Source: Cardiobacteriaceae bacterium
GTDB lineage: Bacteria > Pseudomonadota > Gammaproteobacteria > Cardiobacteriales > Cardiobacteriaceae
DNA: 64,000 bases
Direction of reading: 5' to 3'
Assembly (NCBI GenBank): GCA_030525785.1
Contig: JAUNEA010000007.1
Coordinates: 1-64,000, forward strand
Of the stretch, positions 1-8,802 are shown piece by piece. How positions within the stretch are numbered: the first letter of the stretch is position 1; every line of letters starts with the position of its first letter. The notes beneath the pieces were generated by a model. It did not search any database. It saw only the letters and a list, made by a program, of their open reading frames with translations, and had not been told where the DNA came from. The translations under genes were made by a program, and so were the position numbers.

Positions 1-1
1 A

Positions 2-56
2 CTCTGGGGTCAAGGGGTGGAACACCCCTTGTGGGGCGTGGGGCGAAGCCCCAGAG
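2..56. repeat. Nested inverted-repeat cluster
   Basis: Two hairpins with GAA loops stand side by side: a 9-bp stem CAAGGGGTG/CACCCCTTG (11-19 with 23-31) and a 6-bp stem TGGGGC/GCCCCA (39-44 with 48-53). An outer 8-bp inverted repeat CTCTGGGG/CCCCAGAG (2-9 with 49-56) encloses both and competes with the second hairpin. It lies downstream of ilvD on the minus strand. It could be a terminator, although no clear T-run follows, or a REP-like repeat unit. The pairing is seen directly; the role is inferred. Confidence 0.5.
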
Positions 57-93
57 AAATCTATAAGCTTAATAGATGAGAAAGCGCTTTGGC

Positions 94-1800
94 TTAATCA
101 TCAAAAGCATCGGTGATGCAGCCTTTGGAGGCGGAGCTGACGGTGCGAGCGTATTTGTAGTGGATACCGCGTCTAGCACTTTCTTTCAGAGGTGGTTTAA
201 CCCATTTGGCGCGGCGTTCGGCAAGGATTTCATCAGAGAGGTGAACATCGATGGTGTTTTTCTCTGCATCAATAGTGATGATGTCGCCGTCTTCGATTAG
301 AGCGATGGTGCCACCGACTTGTGCCTCAGGTGAGATATGCCCAACCACAAAGCCATGAGAGCCGCCAGAGAAGCGTCCATCGGTAATCAGCGCCACAGAT
401 TTACCCAAGCCAGCGCCCATGATGGCGGAAGTAGGCTTGAGCATTTCAGGCAAACCTGGCCCTCCTTGAGGCCCTTCGTATCGAATAACCACGACAGTGC
501 CTTCGGTAACCTCGCCACGAGCAATACCTTCATTTGCCAAGAATTCTCCATCATAGACTTTAGCTTTGCCAGTGAAGGATAAGCCTTCTTTGCCTGTGAT
601 TTTGGCAACGGCTCCTTCTGATGCCAAATTGCCGTAGAGAATGCGTAAGTGTCCTGTGGCTTTGATGGGGTTGTCGATGCTATGGATAATTTCTTGACCC
701 TCGCTTAAAGCAGGCAAATCGGCTAAATTCTCGGCGATGGTTTTGCCTGTGACGGTTAAGCAATCGCCATGTAATAAGCCTTGTTCCAACAAATACTTCA
801 TCACTGCAGGAACGCCACCCACTTCGTGTAAGTCTTCCATCACATATTTACCACTGGGTTTGAAATCAGCCAATAGAGGCGTGGTTTCGCTCCAATCAGC
901 GAGTTCATCAATGGTTAAAGGAATATCGGCAGAATGGGCGATGGCTAAGAAATGCAACACGGCATTGGTTGAGCCACCTAAAGCCACCGCCAGACGGAAG
1001 CCGTTTTCAAGCGATTTTTTGGTGATGATGTCGCGTGGTTTGATGTTGTTTTCTAACAAATAACGCATAGCTTTGCCCACGCGTAAGCATTCTTCACGCT
1101 TTTCTTCGGTAGCAGCAGGAATGGAAGAGTTATAAGGCAAGGCAATGCCCATGCCCTCCAAAGCGCTTGCCATTGTGTTGGCGGTGTACATACCACCGCA
1201 AGCGCCTTCGCCAGGGCAGGCACAATGAATGACTTCTTTATATTCCGCCTCATCAATGACCCCAGCCACTTTTTGCCCCCAAGCTTCAAAAGCTGAAACC
1301 ACATCAACCTTTTTCCCTTTATGGCGACCCGCTGCAATGGTGCCACCGTAAACCAAAATGGAAGGGCGATTTAAGCGCAAAATGGCCATCATTGCGCCAG
1401 GCATATTTTTATCACAGCCCACAACGGTGATTAAACCGTCATAGCACATAGCTTGAATAAAGGTTTCGATGGAATCAGCAATAACATCGCGCGAGACCAA
1501 AGAGTAGCGCATGCCATAGGTTCCCATAGAAATACCATCAGAAACGCCAATGGTGTTGAAGATTAAGCCTGTGGTATTGGTAGCTTGTACGCCTTCTTTG
1601 ATTTTGACTGAAAGCTCATTCAAATGCATATTGCAGGGGTTGCCTTCATAGCCTGTGCTGGCAATGCCGACAATAGGATTTTGTAAATCAGCATCGGTTA
1701 AGCCAATGGCATGGAGCATGGCTTGGGCAGCAGGCTGGGTATCGTCTTGGGTAACGCTGTAACTATAACGGCTTAAGCCGTTTTTGCTTGGATTGCTCAT
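94..1800 (-). CDS. ilvD: Dihydroxy-acid dehydratase
   Basis: Catalyses dehydration of 2,3-dihydroxy-isovalerate and 2,3-dihydroxy-3-methylvalerate to 2-oxo acids, the penultimate step of valine and isoleucine synthesis, in the cytoplasm. The 568-residue protein has the usual IlvD/Edd length. Iron-sulfur ligand cysteines appear at Cys56 (GNPCNMH), Cys129 (VGCDKNMPG) and Cys201 ([12 protein letters not shown]). The metal-carbamate region follows in the N-terminal half, and GGSTNAVLH and FSGGSHG segments are present. The ATG at 1800 gives the standard N-terminus; its ribosome site is weak. The gene lies 49 bp downstream of the M19 peptidase on the same strand. It has only one partial copy of the genome palindrome (near 1158). 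Function is certain from the family. Confidence 0.97.
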   Translation of the reverse strand: MSNPSKNGLSRYSYSVTQDDTQPAAQAMLHAIGLTDADLQNPIVGIASTGYEGNPCNMHLNELSVKIKEGVQATNTTGLIFNTIGVSDGISMGTYGMRYSLVSRDVIADSIETFIQAMCYDGLITVVGCDKNMPGAMMAILRLNRPSILVYGGTIAAGRHKGKKVDVVSAFEAWGQKVAGVIDEAEYKEVIHCACPGEGACGGMYTANTMASALEGMGIALPYNSSIPAATEEKREECLRVGKAMRYLLENNIKPRDIITKKSLENGFRLAVALGGSTNAVLHFLAIAHSADIPLTIDELADWSETTPLLADFKPSGKYVMEDLHEVGGVPAVMKYLLEQGLLHGDCLTVTGKTIAENLADLPALSEGQEIIHSIDNPIKATGHLRILYGNLASEGAVAKITGKEGLSFTGKAKVYDGEFLANEGIARGEVTEGTVVVIRYEGPQGGPGLPEMLKPTSAIMGAGLGKSVALITDGRFSGGSHGFVVGHISPEAQVGGTIALIEDGDIITIDAEKNTIDVHLSDEILAERRAKWVKPPLKESARRGIHYKYARTVSSASKGCITDAFDD

Positions 1801-1849
1801 GATGATGTTCTCGTGTTGATAGAAAGAATAAAGGGGGCAAAGCGCTTTG

Positions 1850-2824
1850 CTACTTTGTCCACACGCGCTGAATTAGATTCAAAAGATTATCGCGCAAAAT
1901 GCCGTGAATGGCTGTTTCAGGATAGCCACGTTTGTCTAAGGCTTCATACAGTATGCCAAAAGCCTCAGGTGGAGTGTATTTGCCTGATAAGCCTTTGATG
2001 GGGTCATAACCTGCTTCAGGTGGCCACCAATATTGGCGATTGCAATCCTCTGGAATATCGGCAATACCATCGTCATAGCAATAATCTAAACCCACGCCGA
2101 CATGCTGTGCGCCCAACAATTGCACCAAGTGGTCAATCATGGGGATGAGGGAAAGAGGAGAGAGGTTTGGATCGCCCACAAATCTCGCAACGCCATTGAC
2201 CCCAACTAGCCCTCCCGTATTGGCGCAAGCTTTGGCGGCGCGGTCAGTGATGTTGCGACCATGTGCGACAACGGCAGCAGGATTAGCATGGCTGAACAAA
2301 ACAGGACGATTGCCACTGTAAGCACAAATATCCAAAGCGCTTTTTTCGTCACCATGGCTTAAATCCATCAAAATGCCACATTCATGGATTTTATCGACCA
2401 CTTTTTCTCCGAGCTTAGTTAAGCCTTGTCTGATGGGGTCATGTGCGCCACCTGAAAGGCTGTTGTTTCGGTTGTAGGCAAGATGGATTTGGCGCACGCC
2501 TAAAGTATGGTAAATCTCTACCATATCAGGGCATTCCAGCAAGGGTAAGCCTCCTTCTAAATCAAAGCTTACGGCCATTTTGCCAGAAGCCACAATACGC
2601 TGAATATCGGCATACGTTTCAGCACGTTCACACAAAGCGCTTTGCTTGAGTTGAGCACGAAAGCCAGCAAGCGTGGTCATGATTTGGGAAAGTGGGTTCA
2701 TATCCATGCCAATATTGATGGAAACATAACGCACGCCTGCATCAAAATGGCGTTGGAGTTGATGAATGTCTGAATCATGGCGAACGGGCAAACAGCTGTG
2801 GGCATCAGCAAACCAAAAAATCAT
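1850..2824 (-). CDS. M19 (renal dipeptidase) family peptidase
   Basis: A 324-residue protein of peptidase family M19, zinc enzymes that cleave dipeptides. No signal peptide is seen, so it is probably cytoplasmic. The family's metal and substrate residues can be placed: bridging Glu90 (FDLEGG), His157 (DLSHGD), His179 (FSHANP), Arg190 (HGRNITD) and Asp247 (GLDYCYD). The N-terminal HxD zinc motif, normally in a DGHND-type context, reads D7-A-H9-S-C11 here, so the second ligand is Cys rather than Asp. The enzyme may therefore bind metal differently or act on another substrate. It lies between a DUF4241-like gene and ilvD, all on one strand. The family is clear; the substrate is not. Confidence 0.85.
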   Translation of the reverse strand: MIFWFADAHSCLPVRHDSDIHQLQRHFDAGVRYVSINIGMDMNPLSQIMTTLAGFRAQLKQSALCERAETYADIQRIVASGKMAVSFDLEGGLPLLECPDMVEIYHTLGVRQIHLAYNRNNSLSGGAHDPIRQGLTKLGEKVVDKIHECGILMDLSHGDEKSALDICAYSGNRPVLFSHANPAAVVAHGRNITDRAAKACANTGGLVGVNGVARFVGDPNLSPLSLIPMIDHLVQLLGAQHVGVGLDYCYDDGIADIPEDCNRQYWWPPEAGYDPIKGLSGKYTPPEAFGILYEALDKRGYPETAIHGILRDNLLNLIQRVWTK

Positions 2825-2879
2825 AGCATTTCCTAAGCAAGAGAAAAGGGAAGAAAGTCATGGACAAAGCGCTTTGAGC

Positions 2880-3536
2880 TTAATCCTCTAAACGTAAGGC
2901 AATCACCGCGCATACAGGCAATAGGCTTTCATCTTCTTGTGGCTCGTGGGTATAGCCGAAAAAGAGAGGATACAATCCCTCGCCCCAGCCTGCGGTGAAG
3001 GCAATGAATGGGTGTGTTTTGGGAGGGTGTTGGGGGGATTTTTGAGACTTGGGCGCGGGGGTGAATGATGTGTGGCGATAGGTATTCACATGGGTTGCGG
3101 CGAGAGCAGTATCGAGTTGTTGTTCGTATAGTTCGCAAGCTTTTTGATTTTGTGGCGCTGGGAGAGCATTAAGCGCTTTGGCATCGGAAAGGGCGAGATA
3201 GCCTGTTTCGCTAATGGCTCCTGTAAATTCATCGGCTTCAAAGGATTCGTACAAACTCTCATCGGTTACGCCCATCTCCATATAGCCTATGGGTTCTTCA
3301 CGAAAAACCACGCGTACATAAGCTATGCGTTTATCGCCGTTGTCAAAGCGCTTTATCGCTGCCTCTACTTTGAATTCTCCACATGGCACGGGGTGCAAAA
3401 AGGGTAAAGGCGATTCGTATGGCGCAATAAATGGATCACACAACAGCAATTGCCCAGAGCTGATTCGAAGGGTGCCTAAGAATAGGGTTTGGGTTTGAAA
3501 AGCGCTTTGATAGTCAGCAAGATTGAGGGTGTACAT
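2880..3536 (-). CDS. DUF4241-like protein
   Basis: A 218-residue protein of unknown function. An early segment reads SGQLLLCDPF, followed by a PCGEFKVEAAI strand, an RIAYVRVVF strand and a C-terminal GWGEGLYPLFFGY segment. This resembles the pattern I associate with DUF4241 (a G-x-L-x-x-x-DP start and a GWGDG-xYP-xxxGY end), but I could not run a search. There is no signal peptide or membrane segment. It ends 55 bp upstream of the M19 gene and begins 8 bp after the Zur-like gene, so the three may be co-transcribed. No function should be assigned. Confidence 0.6.
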   Translation of the reverse strand: MYTLNLADYQSAFQTQTLFLGTLRISSGQLLLCDPFIAPYESPLPFLHPVPCGEFKVEAAIKRFDNGDKRIAYVRVVFREEPIGYMEMGVTDESLYESFEADEFTGAISETGYLALSDAKALNALPAPQNQKACELYEQQLDTALAATHVNTYRHTSFTPAPKSQKSPQHPPKTHPFIAFTAGWGEGLYPLFFGYTHEPQEDESLLPVCAVIALRLED

Positions 3537-3544
3537 AAAGGTTC

Positions 3545-4048
3545 TTACGATGAGGTTGGAGATTTTGGAGAATCGAGGGCTTGTTGGCAGCTGTCACAAG
3601 TGCCGTTCACAATTAGGGGTTCGTGATGAGGCGTAAAGGCGCGAGTATTGCAAAAATCGCTCAGAAGAGAAAGCATTTGTGGCGCTTCGATTTCCTCGAT
3701 TTTATGACAACGGTAGCAGTTGAAAATGAGGCTGGCATGAGGGTGGTCAAAGTGGGCGCAGTAAACATAGCCATTGAGAGCTTCTGTTCGATGCAAAACC
3801 CCAACCTCAACCCAAAATTCTAAAGCACGATAAACCGTTGGTGGCGCAGCTTGCCCACGAATTTTCTGCAAATCCGCCAAAACTTCATAAGCCTTCACCA
3901 CATCAGGATACGCCAACACCAATTCCAAAATCTGCATACGAATGGGCGTGGCACGATAATGCTTGGCTTCGCAATAGGCTTTGACGCGTTGCAAAGTAGC
4001 AGGAATGTTTTGGGTGTGGGCAGGCATACTGGAAGAACTCATGGGCAA
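3545..4048 (-). CDS. zur: Fur-family regulator, Zur-like
   Basis: A metal-dependent repressor of the Fur family, 167 residues. The N-terminal winged helix covers about residues 15-88 (recognition part APPTVYRALEFW). The dimerisation domain carries two CxxC pairs, Cys111-Cys114 and Cys151-Cys154, the structural zinc site, with further His/Cys ligands around YVYCAHFDHPH. The CYRCHKIEEIE segment and the overall pattern fit Zur, the zinc-uptake regulator, better than Fur. The first residues (MPMSSSSMPA) are unlike the family, and a start at the second in-frame Met (about 4027) is possible. No zinc transporter gene is nearby. Confidence is high for Fur family and moderate for Zur. Confidence 0.8.
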   Translation of the reverse strand: MPMSSSSMPAHTQNIPATLQRVKAYCEAKHYRATPIRMQILELVLAYPDVVKAYEVLADLQKIRGQAAPPTVYRALEFWVEVGVLHRTEALNGYVYCAHFDHPHASLIFNCYRCHKIEEIEAPQMLSLLSDFCNTRAFTPHHEPLIVNGTCDSCQQALDSPKSPTSS

Positions 4049-4099
4049 TCTCGGTTAAAAACAATGGAAATGTTTGGGACAAAGCGCTTTGGTCTGGGA

Positions 4100-5263
4100 T
4101 TAGGATAGGCGGTGCTTGAAATCATCGTAGCCAAAGCGCTTGATGATATGGGTTTGGTTGGTGCGGCTATCCCAAGCCACAAGGCTGGGCAGAACCACGC
4201 CATTGAAGGTGTTGGTTTTAACCATCGTATAATGAGACATATCCAAAAACACCAATTTATCGCCCACTTTCACAGGTTCACGGAAGCTATAATCGCCAAT
4301 CACATCGCCTGCAAGGCAAGTTAAGCCGCCAATACGATAAGTATGAGCCAGCACATTCGGCTTATCGGCGTGCAAAAGCTCAGGGCGGTAGGGCATTTCC
4401 AAGACATCAGGCATATGCGCGGTGCAAGAGCCATCAATGATAAGCAAATTCATGGCATTATAGGTAACGTCTAATACTTCCGTCACATAAACCCCTGTGC
4501 CTAAAGCAATTGCCTCGCCTGGTTCGATGATAACCTCCACATTCCATTTTTCACGGAAGTTACGCAGTATTTCAATCAGCCGTTCAACCTTGTAATCAGG
4601 GCGCGTAATATGATGACCACCGCCTAAATTCACCCATTTCATCTGAGGCAAAAATTCGCCAAACTTCGTTTCCAAAGCTTCCAGTGTGCGTTCTAAAGGC
4701 TCTACGTTTTGCTCGCAAAGATTATGAACATGCAAGCCACTGATGCCTTCCAGCCATTCGGGCTTGAATTCAGAGCGCACAATGCCTAAGCGTGAGCCAG
4801 GCGTGCTGGGGTCATAAATGGGAAATTCACCTTCAGGCTGCTCGGGGTTGATACGCAAACCAAATTCTAAATGGGGCTTAAGCGCTTTGGCAGCTTTGAT
4901 TTGGGGCTGATAGCGTTGCCATTGATGGAAGGAGTTGAAGATAACGTGGTCTGAGAGTTGTAAAACTTCTTCTATATCGCATGGCGGATAGGCGGCGGAG
5001 AAGGTGTGAACTTCGCCTGTAAAAAATTCGCGCCCCAGTTTCGCTTCATGCAGACCACTGGCGCAAACGCCTGATAAATAGCGTGAAATCAAAGGAGCAA
5101 AATGATGCATAGCAAAGCCTTTCAGCGCCAGTAAAACTTTTGCTCCACTCTCTTGTTGCACTCTGGCAAGAAGCTTGAGGTTGCGTTCCAAAAGCGCTTC
5201 ATCGACCACATAACAAGGCGTGGGTAAATCTTGAGTATTCAGATGGTTAAAGCTTTCTAACAT
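4100..5263 (-). CDS. nspC: Carboxynorspermidine decarboxylase
   Basis: A PLP-dependent decarboxylase that forms norspermidine or spermidine from the carboxylated precursor in the alternative polyamine route. The 387-residue alanine-racemase-fold III protein has the PLP lysine Lys48 in LLALKGFA, the phosphate-binding GGGHHITRPDY loop, an EPGEA motif, and the SCTAHMPDVLEMPYRP and GLTCLAGD segments typical of NspC rather than LysA. Its usual partner, carboxynorspermidine dehydrogenase, is not in this window. The gene begins 18 bp after the TPR gene stop and its own stop lies about 50 bp from the zur-like start, all on the minus strand. Confidence 0.92.
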   Translation of the reverse strand: MLESFNHLNTQDLPTPCYVVDEALLERNLKLLARVQQESGAKVLLALKGFAMHHFAPLISRYLSGVCASGLHEAKLGREFFTGEVHTFSAAYPPCDIEEVLQLSDHVIFNSFHQWQRYQPQIKAAKALKPHLEFGLRINPEQPEGEFPIYDPSTPGSRLGIVRSEFKPEWLEGISGLHVHNLCEQNVEPLERTLEALETKFGEFLPQMKWVNLGGGHHITRPDYKVERLIEILRNFREKWNVEVIIEPGEAIALGTGVYVTEVLDVTYNAMNLLIIDGSCTAHMPDVLEMPYRPELLHADKPNVLAHTYRIGGLTCLAGDVIGDYSFREPVKVGDKLVFLDMSHYTMVKTNTFNGVVLPSLVAWDSRTNQTHIIKRFGYDDFKHRLS

Positions 5264-5281
5264 CAGGTTCTCCGTGAGAAT

Positions 5282-6289
5282 TTAAAGAGAGGAATCGCGG
5301 TCAGCATCAAAGCGCTTATAGAGGGCTTCCGCGTAATCGCGTAGGGTTTGTGCTTGTTCGAGGCGGTCAGTTTCTTCATAAACATCACTAAGTAATTCAA
5401 AAACTTGTGCCATTTCCAAACAGCCGTCAGGGTGGCAGGTTTCCAAAATACTCAAGGATTGTTGCAACATTTGCTCAGCTTGTTCCAGTTCTTCGCATTC
5501 AAAACATACTTCACCATAAAGCGCGTAATCTCTCGCCACCACCATGTGTGGCAGAGTAAATACCGCCTCATTCATGCGCAAAGCGCTTTGGATATGTTCT
5601 TTGGCGTGGTCAAATTGCTGCAATTCGAGATAAATTTGCGCCATATCGTAATGGCTATTGGCGATTTCAGGGTGGGGCGCATCAAAGCGCTTTTGGGCAA
5701 GTTCAAGGGCAAGGCTGAGATGATGCAATGCTTCTTCCAGCCTCTCCAATTTCATCTCACATAAACCTAATTCACTGTAAATCGGCAACAACAAGGCATC
5801 ATCATCTTCTTGCAACGAAAGCTCCAAAGCGCTTTGGTAATGCTGGAGAGCGGTTTCAAAATCCTCACGCGCTTCGTAATACCAAGCCCAATTGCGTTCC
5901 AATTCGATGGTTAAAAACGAAGCCTCATAAGAGGGCAAAAACTGTTCAATCCAGCTTTTGGCTTTGTGGAGCAAGTCCAAAGCGCTTTGGAGTTTGCCTT
6001 GATGCAGACGAATTTCGCTCATCATCAACAATGCCTCAATACCTTCCGCTCGCTCGCCCAACAACGAAAGCGCGGTGTTCAAATGGCTTTCGGCTTCGTG
6101 AAACTGATGATGGTCAATCAAAATCGAGGCAAGCCCATGCAAGGCATGAACGTATTCCACACTATCCTCCGCGCAGTAAATGCTGGCAAAGGAGAGCGCC
6201 TCACGGCGTAAGGTGAGGGTAAAATCGAGCTGACCTTGCAGGAAGGCTTGTTCGGCGCGGTCGCTAAGGTCTTGGTAATCAGGATGCAT
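5282..6289 (-). CDS. Tetratricopeptide-repeat protein
   Basis: A 335-residue cytoplasmic protein made almost entirely of TPR-like helical pairs, with repeated Y-x-x-A-L/E-x-x-L-x-x-A-L patterns (for example HYQSALELSLQ, HLSLALELAQ, HIQSALRMNEA). No signal peptide, membrane segment or catalytic domain is visible. Its last residues (LYKRFDADRDSSL) end 18 bp before nspC. The palindrome AAAGCGCTTT occurs five times in this gene, several copies encoding the QSAL that fits the TPR consensus. Its partner protein is unknown; a scaffolding role is inferred from the fold only. Confidence 0.7.
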   Translation of the reverse strand: MHPDYQDLSDRAEQAFLQGQLDFTLTLRREALSFASIYCAEDSVEYVHALHGLASILIDHHQFHEAESHLNTALSLLGERAEGIEALLMMSEIRLHQGKLQSALDLLHKAKSWIEQFLPSYEASFLTIELERNWAWYYEAREDFETALQHYQSALELSLQEDDDALLLPIYSELGLCEMKLERLEEALHHLSLALELAQKRFDAPHPEIANSHYDMAQIYLELQQFDHAKEHIQSALRMNEAVFTLPHMVVARDYALYGEVCFECEELEQAEQMLQQSLSILETCHPDGCLEMAQVFELLSDVYEETDRLEQAQTLRDYAEALYKRFDADRDSSL

Positions 6290-6308
6290 GATGGTGTAGA
6301 AACAGCGA

Positions 6309-7529
6309 TTAAGCTTTATTCAGGGCATGACCCAAAGCAGAGATGAGATCAAGCGAATCTTCTAAGCCTACAGATAAGCGTATAGTTCCCTCGCTGATGC
6401 CGACTTTTGCTTTGTCTTCAGGGGAAACCCGCGCATGGGTTGTGGTGTAGGGGTGGGTAATAATAGAACGCGCATCGCCAAGATTGCCTGAGATAGAAAT
6501 AAAGCCAGCGTTATCAATCACACGCCAAGCCGCTTCCAAGCCACCTTTCACATCAAATGCCACCATACCACCAAAGCCATTGGGCATTTGGGCTTTAGCG
6601 AGTTGATGTTGTGGGTGGTCATTTAAGCCAGGATAGTAAACGCGCTCCACTTTGGGGTGTTTGCTTAGAAATTCTGCGAGCAAAAGCGCATTGTGGCTAT
6701 GGGCTTTCATACGCAATCCGAGTGTTTCCAAGCTTTTTAGGCAAATCCATGCTTCAAACGCGCCCATCGTTGTGCCAATGGAGCGCAGTAAGCGATACAA
6801 ACCTTCGCCTTCTTCTGCCTCGCGACTTAAGACCGCGCCGCCCATGATGCGCCCTTGTCCGTCTAAGTATTTGGTGGCGGAATGCACCACAAAATCCGCC
6901 CCCAATTTAAAGGGCTGTTGCAGAGCAGGTGTTGCAAAGCAGTTATCCACCACCAATTTTGCGCCATGCCGATGGGCTAAATCTGCCAAAGCGCTTATAT
7001 CGGCAATGCTGAGTAAGGGGTTGGCAGGGGTTTCCAAAAAGAGCATTTTGGTGTTGGGGCGTAAAGCGCTTTGCCATTCGTTTAAATCGGTTAATTCAAC
7101 CAGCGTGGTTTCGATATTGAAACGGTTGAAAATTTGGTTGAATAAAAACAAAGTGCTGCCAAAGGAATTGCGAGCGCAGATGATGTGGTCTCCTGCTTTT
7201 AAAAGATACATAGCAAGGGATAGTATTGCGCTCATGCCTGTGGCGGTGGCGGTGCAACGTGCAGCGCCTTCCAGCGTGGCTAAGCGCTTTTCAAACATTT
7301 CAACCGTTGGATTGAGGAAACGGCTGTAGCTATAACCTTGTTTGCGTTCGCCAAAAATATCAGCCGCTTCTTGGGCATTTTGGAAGGTATAGGAAGAGGT
7401 TAGCATCAAGGCTTGGGAATGTTCGTTTGCCTGAGATTGCCACCAAGAATCGCGAATGGCGAGGGTTTCAAAGTGTAGAGAGTCTGAAGGCAAAGAAGAT
7501 TCAGCAGAAGAAGGGTGGGATTGGCTCAT
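6309..7529 (-). CDS. metZ: O-succinylhomoserine sulfhydrylase
   Basis: A Cys/Met-metabolism PLP enzyme that makes homocysteine directly from O-succinylhomoserine and sulfide. The MetZ pattern is clear: YSRFLNPTVEMFEKRLATLEG, GTLF-type cofactor loop, ETPANPL, VVDNCFATP, and the PLP lysine in HSATKYLDGQGRIMGG. The reading frame allows a start at 7544 (MHGDA), but the second Met at 7529 (MSQSHPSS) gives a more usual N-terminus. It follows cvpA on the minus strand. In pseudomonads purF stands between cvpA and metZ; here purF is absent. Specificity for succinyl rather than acetyl esters is inferred from synteny. Confidence 0.9.
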   Translation of the reverse strand: MSQSHPSSAESSLPSDSLHFETLAIRDSWWQSQANEHSQALMLTSSYTFQNAQEAADIFGERKQGYSYSRFLNPTVEMFEKRLATLEGAARCTATATGMSAILSLAMYLLKAGDHIICARNSFGSTLFLFNQIFNRFNIETTLVELTDLNEWQSALRPNTKMLFLETPANPLLSIADISALADLAHRHGAKLVVDNCFATPALQQPFKLGADFVVHSATKYLDGQGRIMGGAVLSREAEEGEGLYRLLRSIGTTMGAFEAWICLKSLETLGLRMKAHSHNALLLAEFLSKHPKVERVYYPGLNDHPQHQLAKAQMPNGFGGMVAFDVKGGLEAAWRVIDNAGFISISGNLGDARSIITHPYTTTHARVSPEDKAKVGISEGTIRLSVGLEDSLDLISALGHALNKA

Positions 7530-7565
7530 AGCATCTCCGTGCAAAGCGCTTTAGGGAAAAAGGGA

Positions 7566-8186
7566 TTATTGATTGGATTCACTGGTGCTTTCGAGGCGCA
7601 ATACAGGGCGTTGAGAGGAGTCTGCGCCAGCAGGTTTGCTGATTTCTCGATAAGGCAATACGCCAACATTTTGGTTACGAATATTATGAACAATATTGAT
7701 GACTTCGCGTGGCAAGCGTTGCTCTCCCCAGTGGGCTAAGCGGACAAAGGTTGGTGCAAGTTTAGAGGTCTGCCACCACGGTTCATGATGCATACTGAAC
7801 AGTGTTGCAATGAAAGTAACAATTGCGCCGATAATCAAGCCACGCATAAAGCCGAAAACTGTTCCTAACAAGCGGTCAATGCTGCCCAGTTTGGTGGCGG
7901 CCATGATTTCACCTATCAGCAAATTCAGCAAACCAATGGCAAAGAGGGAGAGCATGAAAATACCACCAAAGGCGAGCATATAGCTGATAGGGTAGCTTTC
8001 GAAGAATTTGTCGATATGCTGCTGGGCGATTTGGTCAGCGAAACGAAACGCCAAGTAAAGTGAAAAACCCCATGCAATCAAGGATAAAATTTCACGCACC
8101 AAGCCACGCCCAATGCTGATGAGGGTAGAAATGATGACAATGCCGCCCAAGACAGCATCAAGATAATTGAGTTCGTTTAAATCCAT
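7566..8186 (-). CDS. cvpA: CvpA-family inner-membrane protein
   Basis: A 206-residue integral membrane protein of the CvpA family, which is linked to colicin V production and to resistance to bile or envelope stress. About four hydrophobic helices lie in the first 150 residues, beginning with LDAVLGGIVIISTLISIGRGL, and include the family segment GSIDRLLGTVFGFMRGLI. The C-terminal tail is hydrophilic and carries a palindrome-free stretch ending at ESTSESNQ. It is 28 bp downstream of the SPOR gene within the accD-folC-dedD-cvpA run, a conserved gammaproteobacterial order. The molecular activity is not established for the family. Confidence 0.88.
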   Translation of the reverse strand: MDLNELNYLDAVLGGIVIISTLISIGRGLVREILSLIAWGFSLYLAFRFADQIAQQHIDKFFESYPISYMLAFGGIFMLSLFAIGLLNLLIGEIMAATKLGSIDRLLGTVFGFMRGLIIGAIVTFIATLFSMHHEPWWQTSKLAPTFVRLAHWGEQRLPREVINIVHNIRNQNVGVLPYREISKPAGADSSQRPVLRLESTSESNQ

Positions 8187-8214
8187 CGTGATTCCTTATG
8201 GTTAGGGTATGAGC

Positions 8215-8802
8215 CTATTGGCTCGCATTGCTTTGATTGCTTCGTTGCACGGCATAGCCTTGATACCCCAATGGCTCAAGCGCTTTGAGCTGGGCTTCGA
8301 GTTGGCTGGCTTGTTGGAAGGGGCCGATGAAGACACGTTGTGCGGACTTGCCGTTGATGTTGGTTGCCTCAGTGCTTGGGTTTAGACCATGAGCTTTTAG
8401 CTCTTCCAAAACGCGATTAAGATTGTTGGGGTCGGTAAAACTGCCCACCTGTATCCAATTTTTCTCCAAAGCGCTTTGGGCTGTAGGTTCTTGCTGATTT
8501 GATATGCCTTGCTCAGCTGTCGCCTCTAAACTGGTGAGTTGAATAGGGGCGGAGTTTAAGGGCTCGAGAGGTTGGTTGGATAGTGGCATAGAAGGCAAAG
8601 CGCTTTGTTCTGCGTTATCCTCATGGGTAAGGGGTTCTAAAGAACGGCTTTTCGGCACGCCTTTTAAGGTTCCAATGGCGACTTCTTGCGCAATTGGTTG
8701 GGGGAGCGTGGGGGAAAAGTAGCCTAGAAACCAGAGAAACAATAACGCCGATAAGCTTAATAAGCCTGCGCCTAAGCTGGTAAAAAGTTTTTTATGGGGC
8801 AT
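8215..8802 (-). CDS. dedD: SPOR-domain cell-division protein (DedD-like)
   Basis: A 195-residue bitopic protein: short cytoplasmic N-terminus, one membrane helix (about residues 9-30, LGAGLLSLSALLFLWFLGYF), a low-complexity periplasmic linker rich in Pro, Ser and Gln, and a C-terminal SPOR domain (about 113-188; WIQVGSFTDPNNLNRVLEEL through RVFIGPF). SPOR domains bind denuded glycan strands at the division septum. The position between folC and cvpA is that of DedD. It overlaps folC by 11 bp, which suggests translational coupling. Confidence 0.88.
   Translation of the reverse strand: MPHKKLFTSLGAGLLSLSALLFLWFLGYFSPTLPQPIAQEVAIGTLKGVPKSRSLEPLTHEDNAEQSALPSMPLSNQPLEPLNSAPIQLTSLEATAEQGISNQQEPTAQSALEKNWIQVGSFTDPNNLNRVLEELKAHGLNPSTEATNINGKSAQRVFIGPFQQASQLEAQLKALEPLGYQGYAVQRSNQSNASQ

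Noticed and set aside
6652-7329. 225-codon open frame antisense to metZ
   Set aside because: Low-quality translation lying wholly inside a clear metZ gene.
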